A DNA stretch of 64,000 nt from Megalopta genalis (GCF_051020955.1 NC_135018.1:26253271-26317270), one strand, 5' to 3'; shown: positions 24,420-38,078, counted from the stretch's first letter. Notes: a model not told the origin generated them from the letters alone. Numbers and translations: made by a program.

Positions 24420-27400
24420 TGGCGAGGACAGAGTGACGAGGAGAGAGGAGAGGAGAAGAGCAACGAAGACGAAAGAAGGATCGCGGAGGATAGCGCACTC
24501 GGCTCCGGAGAGGGGTGCATTTAAAGTAATGGCGTTTCACTGGAGATGCTATAAATTTATCTGCCATAACTTGTTATACGCGGCTCTCCTCGCGTATTTA
24601 TACATGCCTGCGCTCGGCCACACACAGATTCCGCTCGCGCGCGCTCCTCTGTTTCGCTCGACCGAGTTATGGCTGTCGGGGGACGATGTAGCAGGGCGTG
24701 GAAGAGATGCGGAGCCAGGTAGAAAGAGGAAGACCTCCGTCGAACCATTAAGTTAGCCGACAATCAATTCAGGGACCAGTCTGTCATTTTGATAAGCCAA
24801 GAACGCGAGTGCCGCTCCTCGTTTTTCGATGATCGAACGGAGCACCGCTGCCATCAGCATTCAAATTTCATCGACCCTCTTCACCCCCCAGCTGTAAAAT
24901 CTTATGCATCGTTTCAGAATTTCGAGTAGCTTTCGACCTTTCACCTGTCAACCTTTTCATACATTCGCAAAGACCTAGCATCGGGATAATAAATATGATG
25001 CTGGTATTGATAATTTTTTTGGCAATGCTGCAAGCCCTCTTTACATTGAATATTTATTTTCAGTGGTATTGGTAATAGTCGTAATTGTTTTTTCGTTTAT
25101 AATAGAACCGTAGTGACAATGAACGTGTTGAAAGGGTGCACAGACTTTATTGAAATGTGGCGAGATGCTGATCGATTCAGGACACTGTCAGCCAATTTTT
25201 ATAAGGACCAACCACGAAATGACTCATAGCCTGTGGATATTTAACCGACATTAAGATTGTCCGATGTAAATATTCACCATAGTCAAAAACTTTCTTGTTC
25301 TCAAATTCTTTAAAACTTTTCATCAGTGAAAGTTTCACTCAATCAGCTTCCTTATAAATGTATAAAATTTACAGTCCGCCGACGGATATTCCCACTTGTT
25401 TTAGACAGTATGGTGTATTATCGTCTAGTTTTAGGGCTGATTGGACAATGACCGCTAGGTCAAGTGTTACCAAATTTTCTAGAAATATTTGTTCCAACAT
25501 TATTGCCGAAGAATTGAATAAATTGCTATCTGAACGTAGAAAAACAAATATTACAATAAAATAATGATAATGTGCCCAACTACAGAAAACATAACGAGTT
25601 TCGAAGCAATTAAATCTCATGCTCTCTTCGATCGAAAATTCATTCACTTCTTGTTTTTAAACCTTAAAATCTCAAACATTCTTTCGATTCCCCTTTATAA
25701 AATGAAATAACAGGAGTACAAAAACGTTAATAAAAAATGTTCCAGCCATTTCAGAAAAATATACAAAAATGCATAATATTTTCTACGACAAATTCCCTCA
25801 TAAAAGACAATAAAACCGTGCGAAGATCGTCAGTGGCATCTTGCAACACAGAACCATAGTGTCAGCACGGCGCGATGCGCGGCGTTTGAAAGGCAAGGAC
25901 GATGAAGATATCACTCCGTCGCTATCGTTCCCATCCCCGATTCCCCATCGAACCGAGGTCAAAGGACTGCGGGGATCCTAGAGGAGGCTTTAGTGCGTGC
26001 CACGCGAGACATTCGAATGAATTAAAACGAGCTGTTTTGTGTCGAAGCATTAAGTTCCCGGCGCCCGTTATGGCTGCACAAAGGTGCCGCCGCCGGTCGT
26101 AAAAATCGCGCAGCCTCGAGACAAATTCGCGGTGCTGATTTAAACAATGAAGGAATCATCGGGACGCTATCTCGGATAGGAAAAATGTAACGAAGAAAAG
26201 GAGGAGAGGTAGAGGAAACCTATCGATAGTGGGCGGTGAAACGTCGGAAAATTGATATGATTCTGGGAACCGCGGTGCTCGTGGCCTTCAGCCCTGAGAA
26301 CTGGTCTAACAATAAGAGCGCGGAATCCTTCGTGTGTTCCGTGTGTTCTTTGCGGTGGTACCGGCACGAGAATACACAGAGTCGCGTATCGGGACCGTGG
26401 CCAAGCCGAGCGAACGAGCGAGCGGACGACGCGAGCGGTTCGAGGCGCGCAGTAACGTAATGGACGTCATTAGCCCGTGTAGATTATAGGGCGGCGTGCA
26501 GTAACGATCACTTCTTATAGGGCACACGATGCCACAGCCGCAGCGAACAGGGCCCACCGTGGTCAGAGGCTCGTTCCTAGAGGTCGTACCGATATCGTCC
26601 TCCCGCTATCACCGCGCTTCCGGTAGCCTGGAATTTTTTCTCCCTTTCCCGCCAAGAAAAATGTATTCTTCCGACTCACTCCAGATCGAAAGTTACCGAC
26701 GAATTTTTCGTACGGATTCCGGAGATTCCACTGCCGCCGAGAAAATACGTCGGCGTCCCCGGAAAACGCACATAAATACGCATTAATCGCGCGGTAGCAG
26801 GCTGGCGCGGAGCCATCGAACGGTCGCAGACTTCGTAAAAAGCTAAACGTTCCGGATAATAAACCAGAGATTTAGCTCGGAACGGTCCTCGGACGACCGG
26901 CTGGTCGATTCGTTAATTAAGGCTGTTGCGTGGACGGTGGCTAACCTAGACGGTGAATTTTAGAGCGTCCTGAAAATCAGCTTGCCCTCCGATCTCTCGA
27001 ATATATGTATATCGAGCTCGCACCCTTCGATCGACTTGAAGACGATCGATGAAAGAACTGCAAACCGTTTCGCTCGAGTTGCATTATTTCATTTTCGATT
27101 GCAATAAATGGAACTTCAGAAATAATGGCTCCTTCGCCACTGGATTTGCTACGAGAATATGTACAATTAATCCGCTCAAAGCGACTTAGAGCATCAACAA
27201 CTGCTAATTATTTCGACAGAGTAGCACTTTAATGCCGACTATACTAAGTGGCACGCAAATATACTAGCAATGTTTGCATCGCATTTACTCTGCAATTAGA
27301 TGTTCATCCTACTGAAACACTTACTTTTAAAGATGGACTTGTACGAGATACAAATTTTCTGCATCCGCTGGAGGAAGCAAGTACCTTCATATTTCCTTTG

Positions 27401-27470
27401 TATTTGATTTAAATACAACACTCTTATAAAATATATAATTTAATCAAGAATATCGAAGTATATACATTTC
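24415..27470. other. Unannotated interval
   Basis: CpG-rich at 24415-24900 and 25820-27060, AT-rich between and after. A plus frame near 24530-24756 starts ATG-GCG and reads through TATA-containing sequence, but no domain, signal peptide rule or splice pattern supports it. No gene or repeat recognised. Confidence 0.4.
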
Positions 27471-27570
27471 TTAACTAGTTAGCTGTTTTTGACGAGTACA
27501 CTTGTCACGAAGAAATAACAACATTTTGTGTTATAAGAGGTATACTCGTCATAAACAACTAACTAGTTAA
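27471..27570. mobile_element. 100-bp palindromic mini-element flanked by TTAA
   Basis: Arms of about 31 bp: the left reads TTAACTAGTTAGCTGTTTTT then GACGAGTAC, and the right ends with a closely matching reverse complement (GTATACTCGTC, then AACTAACTAGTTAA). Both ends carry TTAA, the target site duplication of piggyBac-type elements. The interior is about 38 bases with no coding capacity. Assignment as a piggyBac-type MITE is an inference from TTAA; the terminal bases CTAG do not prove it. Confidence 0.6.
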
Positions 27571-29060
27571 TTAAATAAGATGCTTTAATTTTATGAAATG
27601 TTTCAGGTTGTTAACGTTGACAGTCTTCAGCCGAAGTCTTTTTCTGCTTTCGATCGAAAAGATATTCAAATCGACACCGAACACCCTAGAATCTGAAAGT
27701 ATGCGAGAACCGAAGAAGAAAGTGCTTCCTGTAGTTTGAGCTCTCGCCGAAAGAGCTATTAGCCAACTCCGTAAGAACTATTGGTGTCTCAAGACACAGG
27801 TAAAACACGAGCCACCTCCGTCTCCTCGTTGCCGATAAGTCGATGCGTGATTAGAGGGTGGCATTGTGCTTTGAGGGTTGCCTCATGCTCCTTGCTCTCT
27901 TCTTCCTACCACTCTGTCGGCAATAATTACAAGCACGGCATCGGGAGGCACCTCTTTGAGCTTATCGATTTCCTGGAATTAATAATTGCACGGCAAACCG
28001 CTCCCAACCCTAACGCTACGCCGCGTCGGGGCTCGTTGTGGGTAATCGGCTTGATCTTTCGTCTTTCAGAAGCCTCTCTCCACCCTCCTCTACCATCCCT
28101 TCCACGATTCTTCGACCCTGCACCCTTTCCGTTTACGGTATTAATCTATCGTAGAAAAAGTGAACGGATGATTTCGCTCTGTAAGCCTGTCGACACTCGT
28201 ATCGCACTGTTTTAATCTCCGGGGGAGGATTCGCCCCTTCTCTTGGCCTGATATTACTTGGCTGTTGCCTGGCAAAGAGGATTCCATTGATTGGAACATT
28301 TGTGCGCGATCTTTGCGCGTGAAAGGCGCAGCGGATCGAGGATTTTCGGCGCCTCTTATATCGACGATCGCGTGAACGAAGATTACTTTAGGGGAGTTCT
28401 GAAATTTTACGTGCGACTCTTAGCTTAATACATTCATTCTGAAGTTAATTTTTTCGTTCTCGAACTTGTTATCCGTTTACTGTGTACTGTCCAAATGGAT
28501 GTCTTCCATTAAGAATCGAATGCCTACCGAGGTTTACATTCGTGGACTTCTAATTTCTATTCTCATAGACTATTCCATGAAATCGAAAATAAGAGAAAGT
28601 TTATTTCCTTGATTAAAAATCTCCTTACGGTGAAAACAATATGCAAATTGTCATACCATAATAAACTTGGACTCATTCGAACATACATAAGATAACAGTA
28701 GATGCATAGAGCATAGACACGTATCATTACAGTAGCAGCTATTGAAAGAAAATGCTAAATACATCCCAAACTTAACGCTACAATCAAACCAAGCATATCA
28801 TCTAGCAATTATTGTAGTATCATGACAACTAACATCTGCTGGTACATCAATGCAAACATTCCTTATATTAAACCCGGGACGATGGACCATTTTGACAATT
28901 ATACGATTGATGATAATAATTCTCAGCTTTATTCATTCATTTTTCAAAACATATTTATTAAAATTCTTCCTGTAGATCTATCACTCTTTCGGTTTTTTCT
29001 AGTGCAACAGTAATTTGTTTTATCCAATTTCCATCGATTGAGCAATTAGGTGAGGATTAA
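27571..29060. other. Unannotated interval
   Basis: CpG-rich at about 27640-28390, AT-rich afterwards. The 144-codon plus frame at 27781-28215 starts at TTG and has no recognised domain. Confidence 0.4.
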
Positions 29061-29330
29061 TAGTACACTGTGTCAAAATGAGACGGCAACCGCGGACCCA
29101 GGGTTAAAGTGTGATTTGAATGGTTTTATTATCACTCTCCCAAGTTTACGTAAATGTACACTAACAGCCTTCGGTATGTCATGTGAAACGGTGTACGAGT
29201 GAGAGTCGTTTGTCTTCGTGTGTGGATAGACCCGACCGGTAGCTATCCAGTGAGCCTGACATGCAATTTAGAACAATATATGTATACATATTTATATGAA
29301 TACTATAACACTATTCACATAATAAAGTTA
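29061..29330. other. Possible retroelement-derived fragment (unclassified)
   Basis: The composition differs from the flanks: a CG-containing, tandem-free stretch (ACCCAGGGTTAAAGTG near 29098; GATAGACCCGACCGG near 29227) ending with AATAAAG at about 29320. It could be an LTR or LINE 3' fragment. No partner copy in the window and no coding match, so this is a weak call. Confidence 0.15.
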
Positions 29331-30602
29331 AAACCTTTTTAACATACCAACATGAAAAGTATGAATTCGGTATAAATAAAGAACCGAAGGTCTCAAAATT
29401 AAGACAGCCGTAGCCATAAAAATCGAAAAAGCCCACAAATTACGAGGGAACAAGGGTGTCCGATCGCAAGTAGAATTTCCCGTCCCATTTTTCACGCGTG
29501 GCGCGAAAGAAAAGCAGAAACGAAATAAAGAAGCGAGGCTTGTGGAGGAGGGACGAGGAGGGGAGTCCCAGAGGGAAGAAGGACTGAGCCCAGGCATGCC
29601 GTTCGAGGCAGGAACGTATCGATATCCGTGCGGCGATATCGCGTGCACCATCGAAATCGATAAATAACAGGGGCCGCGGCATAAATCGTGGCTTCGCTCC
29701 TTATAAATCCGACGCCGAGCATCAGGACAGACAGTTCCACGCGCTACCCGCCGGATTTTACTAATTTTCTGTCGTGCGGGGCCTCGCCTGCTCCTCGTCA
29801 CAAAGTCAGATAAAAGTGGTGAGGGCAGGGAGGGAGAGCTTCGCAACTTCATTCTCCTTTTTCTTTCTATCCTCTTTCTCCTCCTCTGTCCTGCGTTGTT
29901 TTTCTTTCGACTCGTTCTTTCTTTCGCGAGTTTCTTTACTCGCGGTGCTTCTACGCACCCTCTTCCCCCCTCGCCCACCCTTTTCCAGTTGTCTCACCCC
30001 CTCATCCCCCACCGGAATAGTGACCACGTATGCGACAAAGAGAAAGAGAGAGAGTGGGTGCACCGAGGCAATATATTTCTGGGATCCGTTCCTCCTTCGC
30101 TCGGTCCATTCATTCATAATATGCATACGCTTTTGTTGTCGCGTCCCTGTTGGGTCCGTTTTTGTTGGGCCATTAGGGGCCCACGTATCAATTTTTCTTG
30201 CAGACCCCGGACAACGTCGCCGCGGACCGGCGCGGCGCCCTTCTTGCCTCGGGATTGAAAATCGACGGGTAAGACGGGACGACGACCATGTCGAAGGGAG
30301 AAATATCGCGTGGGTGGTGACAGTAGCCGTGGCCTACCGATCCGAAGGCTCTGGAATTCTTTGCCAAGACCTACTATGACCTCCTCTGGTAATGTCTGGT
30401 GTCGACAATGCGTTATTCCTTGCAACGAGACGCAGTTAAAATCAAAACCGAAAACACGAAACACGTGCTATTCTTCGTTCCGAGGTTCAGGTACCTAATT
30501 TCTGAAAATAATCGAATTTGAATTTATTCACTTACGGGAGTACACCCTGTAGTATATGTAAATAGTAATACATATCGTACACATATGGGTAAATATACGA
30601 AT
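29331..30602. other. Unannotated interval, mostly CpG-rich
   Basis: CpG-rich at about 29440-30480 with a pyrimidine-rich run at 29850-30010. Long overlapping frames on both strands start at GTG or TTG and are low complexity. A TACACCCTGTA sequence at 30541-30551 matches the reverse of the TACAGGGTG transposon end. Confidence 0.4.
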
Positions 30603-30790
30603 AAGTAAATTCTCCCTAATTCGCGCTCAGATTATATACAAAAATGGACAACTTGGGGAAAGATGATACGATTATTCGAGTCTAGCGGCTCGTTTTTATA
30701 GTTACCGATTCTCAACAACCATAAAACGAGACGCAAGCTCGAATAATCGTATCTGCTCTTCCCAAATTGTCCATTTTTATGCACAATCTA
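30603..30790. mobile_element. Foldback MITE, copy B (right end truncated)
   Basis: The left end AAGTAAATTCTCCCTAATTC then GCGCTCAGATT matches copy A at 20729. Both inner arms (GATACGATTATTCGAG and CTCGAATAATCGTATC) are present around a central GTTTTTATAGTTACCGATT loop. The right arm stops at about 30789 (GCACAATCT), lacking the last 30 or so bases, so no right target site duplication is visible. Copy B keeps the left inner arm that copy A lost. Confidence 0.75.
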
Positions 30791-33700
30791 CACGATGGAA
30801 ATGACATTGCTAATTATCCTATTAATGCAATTGCATTGACCGAATAGCGCTATTTATGATTTATAGCTAAACAAGCAATAGCACTTTTATTTGTAAATCA
30901 AGAAATCACCTCTAGCAACGTAAAAAATGATTTCTGCCAGACAAAATGTGCTACTGTACGGAAGGAGATTGTTAACAATAAACCTAACGTGCCAGTCTTA
31001 ATGACCAGTTTTACATTTTATATCTTAAAACTGTTAAAATTATAAAGAATCTTTTGTAGGAAATGTTTGAATAAATTTCTTAATTCAAGGACACATTATA
31101 GTAGAGACTTTCTTATCTGAAGGTTTATTTTTGTAACGTATTAACACCAAAACATTCTATTATCGAAAAATTTCATTCAATTTCGCTATCAGGTAATAAT
31201 GTATCTAAATAATAAAATGATTAGACAATGGACTGTTTGGATTCCGGAATAATGTAAAAATAAATTTTTGGATAAAGGAGTCTCAATTGCATAATAAAAA
31301 TAGCAACATATCTAAATAAATTCTTATCACATGTCATACAGTTTTATTCCCGTCAGATTTAGTGTTAAAATTGTTTTTAATGCAATAGATTCATTTCAAC
31401 TCTAGTCAAGTTTAATGCTAAAAATTGATTCCTATGTGAAAATGTCCGATGACATTCAACTGGATCAATGCCAATGGTCAAAAGAATAAAAGGACACAGT
31501 CCGCAACAAACATTACCCCACAAAACATTAATCTAAAATTGCTGCGTTCGTACCCCCTCCATAAATCAATGTCAAAAATGACCAGACATTTATCTCCAGA
31601 CAATACGCGAATAAAAGACAATCTGTCCAAAAGCTTCTCTAACACAAGCAGGGAAACGGTGCCTCCACCGAGCGTCGTACTTTGGAAAATCCTGTTTGGC
31701 AGAACGCAACAAAAATTTCAGAGAAAAATGGCCAAATCCGAACGGCGGACACGAACTTTTGCCATCTAATACGTGATAAACAAATGCGGCGCGTTTGTCT
31801 ATCGAGCGGCTCCTTTCCCAGATAACGGAATCCATTAATCCCGGGACCGTAGCAGACGCGATGCAATTTAGTTTGGAGATCAACCGGCATAATCCGTCCA
31901 CCGACTTTCGGCCGGTCGGTCGTCCCTAAATAATGGCTTCGATCGTCGATCTATTTTCTCGAACGCCGAGACGAGAGCAGCGTTTCTAGCCGGTCGCGCA
32001 GTCAGGTGCCCCGCCGGGAACCACCGGTGAAATATGCTCAGCAATTTTTCTTACCCCGGGGGCGAAAGTTACACCCCCGGCATCCGGAGGGAAGCCTTCC
32101 GGCTGCGGCGATGCTTTCGCAATTTCGACACGATCCTCCCTCTCTACCTGGCCAGGTAAAATCGAGAGGCGAAATCCGGAGCAATCCTGTGGCTGAAACG
32201 GTGTATCGAACAATGGGTCTCGACCGGCCGATTGTTCGAAGGGGATTGTGTCGAGTCGAGTCTAAACCCCGGTCTGACGCAATTTTCTAATTGCTCCCGG
32301 TAATTAGGGTTCCCCGGGTTGACCGTCTTCCGGCACAAGCTACCAGGACCTCGCCTGCTGATCCTGCCTTTCACACCGATTCAACACTTTTTCGGACCAC
32401 CGAGGCCCGGATCTCTCCGCGACGCCATAAATCTGTCTCATTTTCTTAGCAAATAAAGAACAGTGTACAGTGACCGGCTTGTCTGTCCCTTGATCTTTCT
32501 CTTTGAAGGATGAATATCCTATTGCGCCGTTGTCCTCTTACACCACGGACCTTGAACGTTAAATTAGGGCAGCGTGCAGAAGTTTCACTTTTCTGGCTGC
32601 GACACTGTGACGCGAGTAACTCAAATTGTATGTCAACTGGATGCGTAAGGATCCTTTAATTAAAATCCCGCTCACCGAATATAAATTTCTCTATTGTCTT
32701 ATATAAGGCAACCCGTGCACAAAACGACTTCCCGCAAAATTACCAGAAAATTACCGAACATTCAAATCATTCTATTTGGCCCGGATAAACGAGATTCCGC
32801 TGTACATCGTTAAACCGATTATTAAGAATAATGAGCCGCCTGAATTTCCACTATCAATCCAATTCTGTCTCAAGAAAAAGTGTAATCTCGGTGAGCGATT
32901 GACACAAAATCGAATAAAGGAAGTAAATGGTATACTGATGAGAGATTTCATCTCTTATACCGAGAGTATCAAAGTATCCTCCAATCAAAGTTGACTCGAT
33001 CGACCGCAGTGGCGAAATTGATGAACCTAGGAACCTCCTTCGGCTAGAACGAAATTTAAGGGCGCCACGGGATCTTGGCGGTGTGTCGGCGCGGGAGGAT
33101 AATTCGCCATCAAGATCCGGTAGCGGCTCGCATCAGCCGCCACGTCGACAGGCGACTGTCCGCGATCCTCACAATAAGTCAATCAGCGAGTCGATCGCAA
33201 GTAGAGAGACCTCCAGCCGCGCGACGTGAAGCTCCTGACAAATGATTCTGCCGATACGAGGCTCCTCGAGGCTCCGTAGCCAAGTGACGTCTTCATACGG
33301 CACGGCTCGGCGTTCCCGACGCTTGTCCGTCACACAAATCGCCTGACCAGCCTTGCGGGATGTCACCGATTTATTTTACGAGATGCCCTGGCGGGGACCT
33401 GCCCCCCTAACCCCTCTGCAACCCGTGTCCCGCGGTTGTATCGAGTCCTTGCGCGTCCCACGGGCGTACCGATACAGGGACGTCGAGAGGGTATCGATGC
33501 TTTATTGGAGTCCATTAACTTTCCACGGTGACCATAAGTTCTCTGAAAGGTGTGCGCGCGCGGCCGAATGTATCGATATGCCTGGGACAAAGCTCGGACG
33601 AAAAAAGGAGAGAAAGTCATAAGGCAGCGCAATCACGTTCGACTCCGAAGATCGAACGATCAGATATACCGCCGGTGATTTCGAACGGACTTCCTTCTGC

Positions 33701-36405
33701 CCGGCGACACGGCTCCGGGACCGCTCGTATTTTTCGTCGCAACCCTCAGATCTCGAACCTGCTGATAATCTGTTCATAATGTTCGTTGAAATTGGATTAG
33801 CTCCCACTGACGAATGCCGTCCGAGAGCGTAGAAGAATCGTTAGTTTTGCGAGTCTTTTTGTTGGCTGTAGAATGTCTCTGGATCTGATTCGACTTTGAT
33901 GTCTTTGTTCTAAAATAAGGCTTGTTTCTGCGTGAAAGGAGAAAATAGATGTCTGGTAATCGAAAAAGCAGCGAACAATCAATGTTTAAATCAGAATGCA
34001 TCTTGTTTTTAGGTCAACATGGTCGCTAGACTGTTAATAATTTGAAAAATAACAAACAGGCAATGTTTTAACAGTTTTGTAACCATAAGTAAATTCTTCT
34101 TAAACGATGTACGCGAAGAACCAACGACTTCGAAAACATTGAAGATGTGTGTTCGATATAAGTATTTACATTATTATTTTGAATAAAAATAAACCCTAAA
34201 TGATCAGAATTGTCTAATGATTTATAAATTAAATTATTGTTCCATTTCTATCAAGAAAAAATTTCTATCAAAGAAAAGATTTGATTAGAATCTACGTTCT
34301 TGTCTACAAAACTGATCGGACTAAGAATATGATCGGCATACGCATCTTTACGTAGCGTTTCTTTAAGGCTAATTCGAGAATTTGCGTGTGAATCTCGTGT
34401 CAATGAAATCTCGTGTCTGGTTCTCTCTCTTTCTGCTCCGCGGGGCACAAGATTTTCTGGAAAAGACTTAACAGGGATTAATGGCAACGCAGGCTCATTA
34501 ATCTCCCGCGATGCGAAACAATCCGTAAGCCGAAGGCGACGACATTTAACGTTATAGTCATCCTAAATCATTGTCGCGATGATTGCGCAATGAGTGGAAG
34601 ACCAACGGGGCTATCAATCTATCGGACCTATCAGTTTCGCTATTTCATAGCCGTAAAAGTACCTGTCACGTTGCGTCAATAATTAATTAAGAGGACATCT
34701 GATGATATTTTCATTTGCTGGAGAATACTCTTCTCGCGAGAGTACTGGCACGTATCTGTGTCTAACCTTTTCCTTATTATTTTGCGATAGGCCCGTAACG
34801 GAGTTTCTCTATTTTCTCTAATAAATCTCGACACGTAATTAATTTTGTGCCTCGCGCGTAGTAACTTTGTCTTCAAATGTAATTCTCAAATTAATCAAAT
34901 TAATTTTGCATCGATTTTTTTTCTTATCATTACTTTTGGTCCAGGCAGTCGGTGACCGGAATCATCCAAGTGCAATTTATTAGAGCGAATCCACCGAGGA
35001 AGATGTTCCCGCAACGAGATATTTCCCCGATCAATTTCGCCCCGGGTATAAAAGGTTGGCTGGCGACTGGGAATTGTCCAGAAAACGCCAGCGACAATCG
35101 CCGGTCTGCCTATTGTGACAGCGAGGGCCCCTCGCGGAGCGTGGCTAATGGATTTATGGTCGCAAAATTCACCGGGCAAACATGTCTCGCCTTCGTACAA
35201 TTTCGGAGACGATATTAGCATTAGAGAGACGAGTACAGTCGGCCTGGGGGCAAGGAATGGCCCAGGTAGATCATCCTACGCGTTGCTCCAACAACGACAA
35301 ACCACACCCGCCTTTGGACAATGGGTGACGCACTACACCGTGGTCTCACTCGACTCCCCCTTTCTTGAATTATAGCTCAGGTGGTCCCCGCGCGACCGTC
35401 TAACTATCGGTCGACCATCTTCTCTCGATCGACGATTCCCAAACCGATAAACCAATTTTTTCCGATCTTTACGCGTCATCGAAATCGTACACAAGTCCAT
35501 CTCTGTTCAACTTCGAACTTCATTTTCTTTAGGTATTACCATCCACGATAATCAATTTCTCTGTTCACTTCGACTGCATTTTCTTGAAGTTGCTCTTCAA
35601 CTTTTTCACTTTTTAAACCTTTAACTAATGATTCCATAACATTTTCGATCGCCAACTGAAGTGTTGTTAGGAGTGATAAAAGAATCTAGTAAAACTGTCT
35701 TTTGGAACTTTGAGTATTGTAAATCAAATTACAGATGTGCCTTTTAAAGACGAACCTACACGAAATCAATGTGCTTTTAAGGATCGCAATAGATAGTTTT
35801 CTTTCAAGATCTACACAATTTCACCTTATATGAACGGCTTTCAGGTTAACAGTGTTCTTAAAGACATCTTTCACCATTGATTCCATTCCCGGCATTAATT
35901 TTTATGTACGTTATATGTACGTGCGTTTTTGTAGAGCGCAACTTGACGTTGTTAGGTAACACGAACATACGCAGCGTTATCATTTCCCCGTATTTCTAAA
36001 AATATCTTTTCATTATTATTTCCAAAATTTCTACTTATTTAGTTGCATCATTTGACAGCTCGAAAACTGCTCGGAAATATTATGTAATTAGTTAAAATTT
36101 ACTACTATATCAATGATGTTTGTGTATGCAACTGTGTATGTGCCTGATGTATGAAACGTGTGAGAAAAGTGAAGGAATGGAGTATCACCTTCGTTAAAAT
36201 TATTGATTTATGATTTAACGACTGCGTCCGAACGTTTGTACGAAAATACAACTATTTTACTCCTAAATCTTACAGTACTTTTTAGACAACTTCATTAATG
36301 AATGAACGTTTAAAAAATCGTTGTTCAATGACAGCATTACTTTCGACAGATTGTTATAGCGTTTTCTAAAGATTAGTTCGCATTTCAATATCTTGCAACA
36401 GCTAT
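30791..36405. other. Unannotated interval
   Basis: AT-rich at 30800-31450, CpG-rich at about 31590-32650, 33000-33780 and 34900-35480, AT-rich otherwise. A short duplication of TTCTATCAA plus an A-rich run lies at about 34244-34280. Many overlapping short frames, none recognisable. No tRNA, rRNA or clear transposon end seen. Confidence 0.4.
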
Positions 36406-36465
36406 AAAAAAAAGACGGCAATTAGTAGGTTCCCAAAAAAGAAGACGATAGCTAGTCGGTTCTTA
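36406..36465 (+). repeat. Two-copy direct repeat, about 30 bp
   Basis: AAAAAGACGGCAATTAGTAG then GTTCCC is followed directly by AAAAAGAAGACGATAGCTAG then TCGGTTCTTA. Most positions match. Confidence 0.5.
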
Positions 36466-36930
36466 CAAAGCCAACCCGCGACTGTCATCGTCTTTATTAA
36501 GTACGCAGTACCTTTGTGCCCTGGGTCTGGCTTTCCAAGTCACTTCATCAGTCGTTCCGCTTAATCGGCCCCCGAAATCTACCGTCCAGCAAGAATTATC
36601 CAAATCATCGTTCCCCGAAAGCGGCCACCGAAAACGTGGCCATAAAGTTCTCCGGAGTTTGTCCCCGGAACACGAACGTCTCTTTCTGCATTTATGGGAG
36701 ACGTGCTCCCATAGCTGAACGACGCTTACGACCCGTATCAATCTCTTCAAGCAGCAATTGAAATTGACACCGGCGATGGTGGGGAGAGAGTAACCACTTT
36801 CGGACACCCGCATAAGTCGGAACCAACGTTGCTCCGATGCTATGGTGTCGTCGAAACGTTCCTAAGATCGAATCATTCGCTTTCCGTGACTGACACTGCC
36901 TTTGATCATGTCAGCCGATAAATTCCCGAA
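36466..36930. other. Unannotated CpG-rich interval
   Basis: Open frames on both strands (116 and 81 codons) overlap and are not recognisable. Confidence 0.35.
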
Positions 36931-37034
36931 TACCGTGGAACCTCCTTTAACCGGAGTCCGATTATCTGCGGTTTTGATGAACGGGGGTTTTAATTATCCG
37001 CGGTTCCGATTATCCGGTTCTGATTATCCGTGAG
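36931..37034 (+). mobile_element. pogo/Tigger-like end fragment with GATTATCCG repeats
   Basis: The sequence starts TACCGTGGAACCTCCTTTAA, close to the TA + CAGTGGAACCTC start of pogo-like elements, and then carries four GATTATCCG-type blocks (near 36959, 36992, 37008 and 37022). Pogo-family ends often contain such repeats. No transposase or opposite end was found. Confidence 0.5.
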
Positions 37035-37124
37035 ACAAGTAGACTGTATCGCTTAACGTTCTATACTACATACACTCATCCGTTATAAGATGAGTTATTA
37101 AATGATGATGTGATCAGAGTGATA

Positions 37125-37480
37125 TACAGGGTGTTAAAAGAAGTAGTTTGAGACTTTAAGGATTTATAGTACTCAGTGGAAAGAAGAAAAAATGTCCACC
37201 TTAAACAGAAATTGGTGTGTTACGTTATACATAAAATTTTGGCATTAAAACTAAAGTCTACCGATTTTTAAAAGTAGCTAACATAAGTTGCTTCGTGTAA
37301 ATAACGCAATTATTTAATTCTTTTTTGTTATTGTTATCACAACGGATGCTGGAGCGAAGAAATTTATTTAATTATTTCCTACAAACGAGTTTGCATAATT
37401 TGAATATCTTAAAAATAAAAGATATGAAAATCAGTTAATGCATACAATCCTTATCGTACAGATTGACCAAAAGACATTTT
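37125..37480 (+). mobile_element. Transposon fragment with TACAGGGTG end
   Basis: Begins TACAGGGTGTTAAAAGAAG. The interior is AT-rich and contains CTTAAAAATAAAAGATATGA near 37410, reminiscent of decayed insect DNA-transposon interiors. No right end was located, so the right boundary is a guess. Confidence 0.35.
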
Positions 37481-38078
37481 CTGACCCATAAACGGCGGTA
37501 AATAAATTATCTTAGCTATGTTTGAAACTGTCTAACGAAGGAATCACTGTCGGATTAGTATAATTAAGGCTCAGATGCGGCATATGTATAAAATTCTGTG
37601 GGACCTTCTTCCGCAGAGGGCAGCGTTAAAAATGTAACGCATCCGATTAAGGCGACGATCGCTTTCGAAGCCGGATCAGGTATGAAGATAAAAATGAATC
37701 GCGGTTTTCCGTCGTTCTGGCGGCCGCATACTTACAAAACGCGGAGTTTTCTGGGTGACGTAAATGCCGTAAGCGCGATAAATTTCCCGTCGGGAGGGAA
37801 TTCCAAAAGTTTCCGATTCAAAAGACGCCGCGCGCGGCGGCGGATTCAGGAGGTGGAGGCGCGGCCATGAATTATGCATGAAAGCTTCGATTCGCGGATT
37901 AAGCGAGCGCAGCCCGTGGCTCTAGTGTCTATTCTTTGGTTCCAGCGAGCCGATGCGATGGTAGCCAACCGCCGCTATCCGTAGCGAATGTCAAAAGATG
38001 TCAGCCCCCGTGGAGAATGGATAAAATCGTCAATGGAGAACCAAGAAGGAATCGACCGGGGTACGATCTAGTTCCCTT
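37481..38078. other. Unannotated interval
   Basis: CpG-rich from about 37600. The frame at 37598-37870 has no recognised domain. Confidence 0.4.

Noticed and set aside
29774..30379. 201-codon plus frame, the longest in the window
   Set aside because: It starts at GTG, overlaps long frames in other phases and on the other strand, and is driven by pyrimidine-rich and CpG-rich composition.
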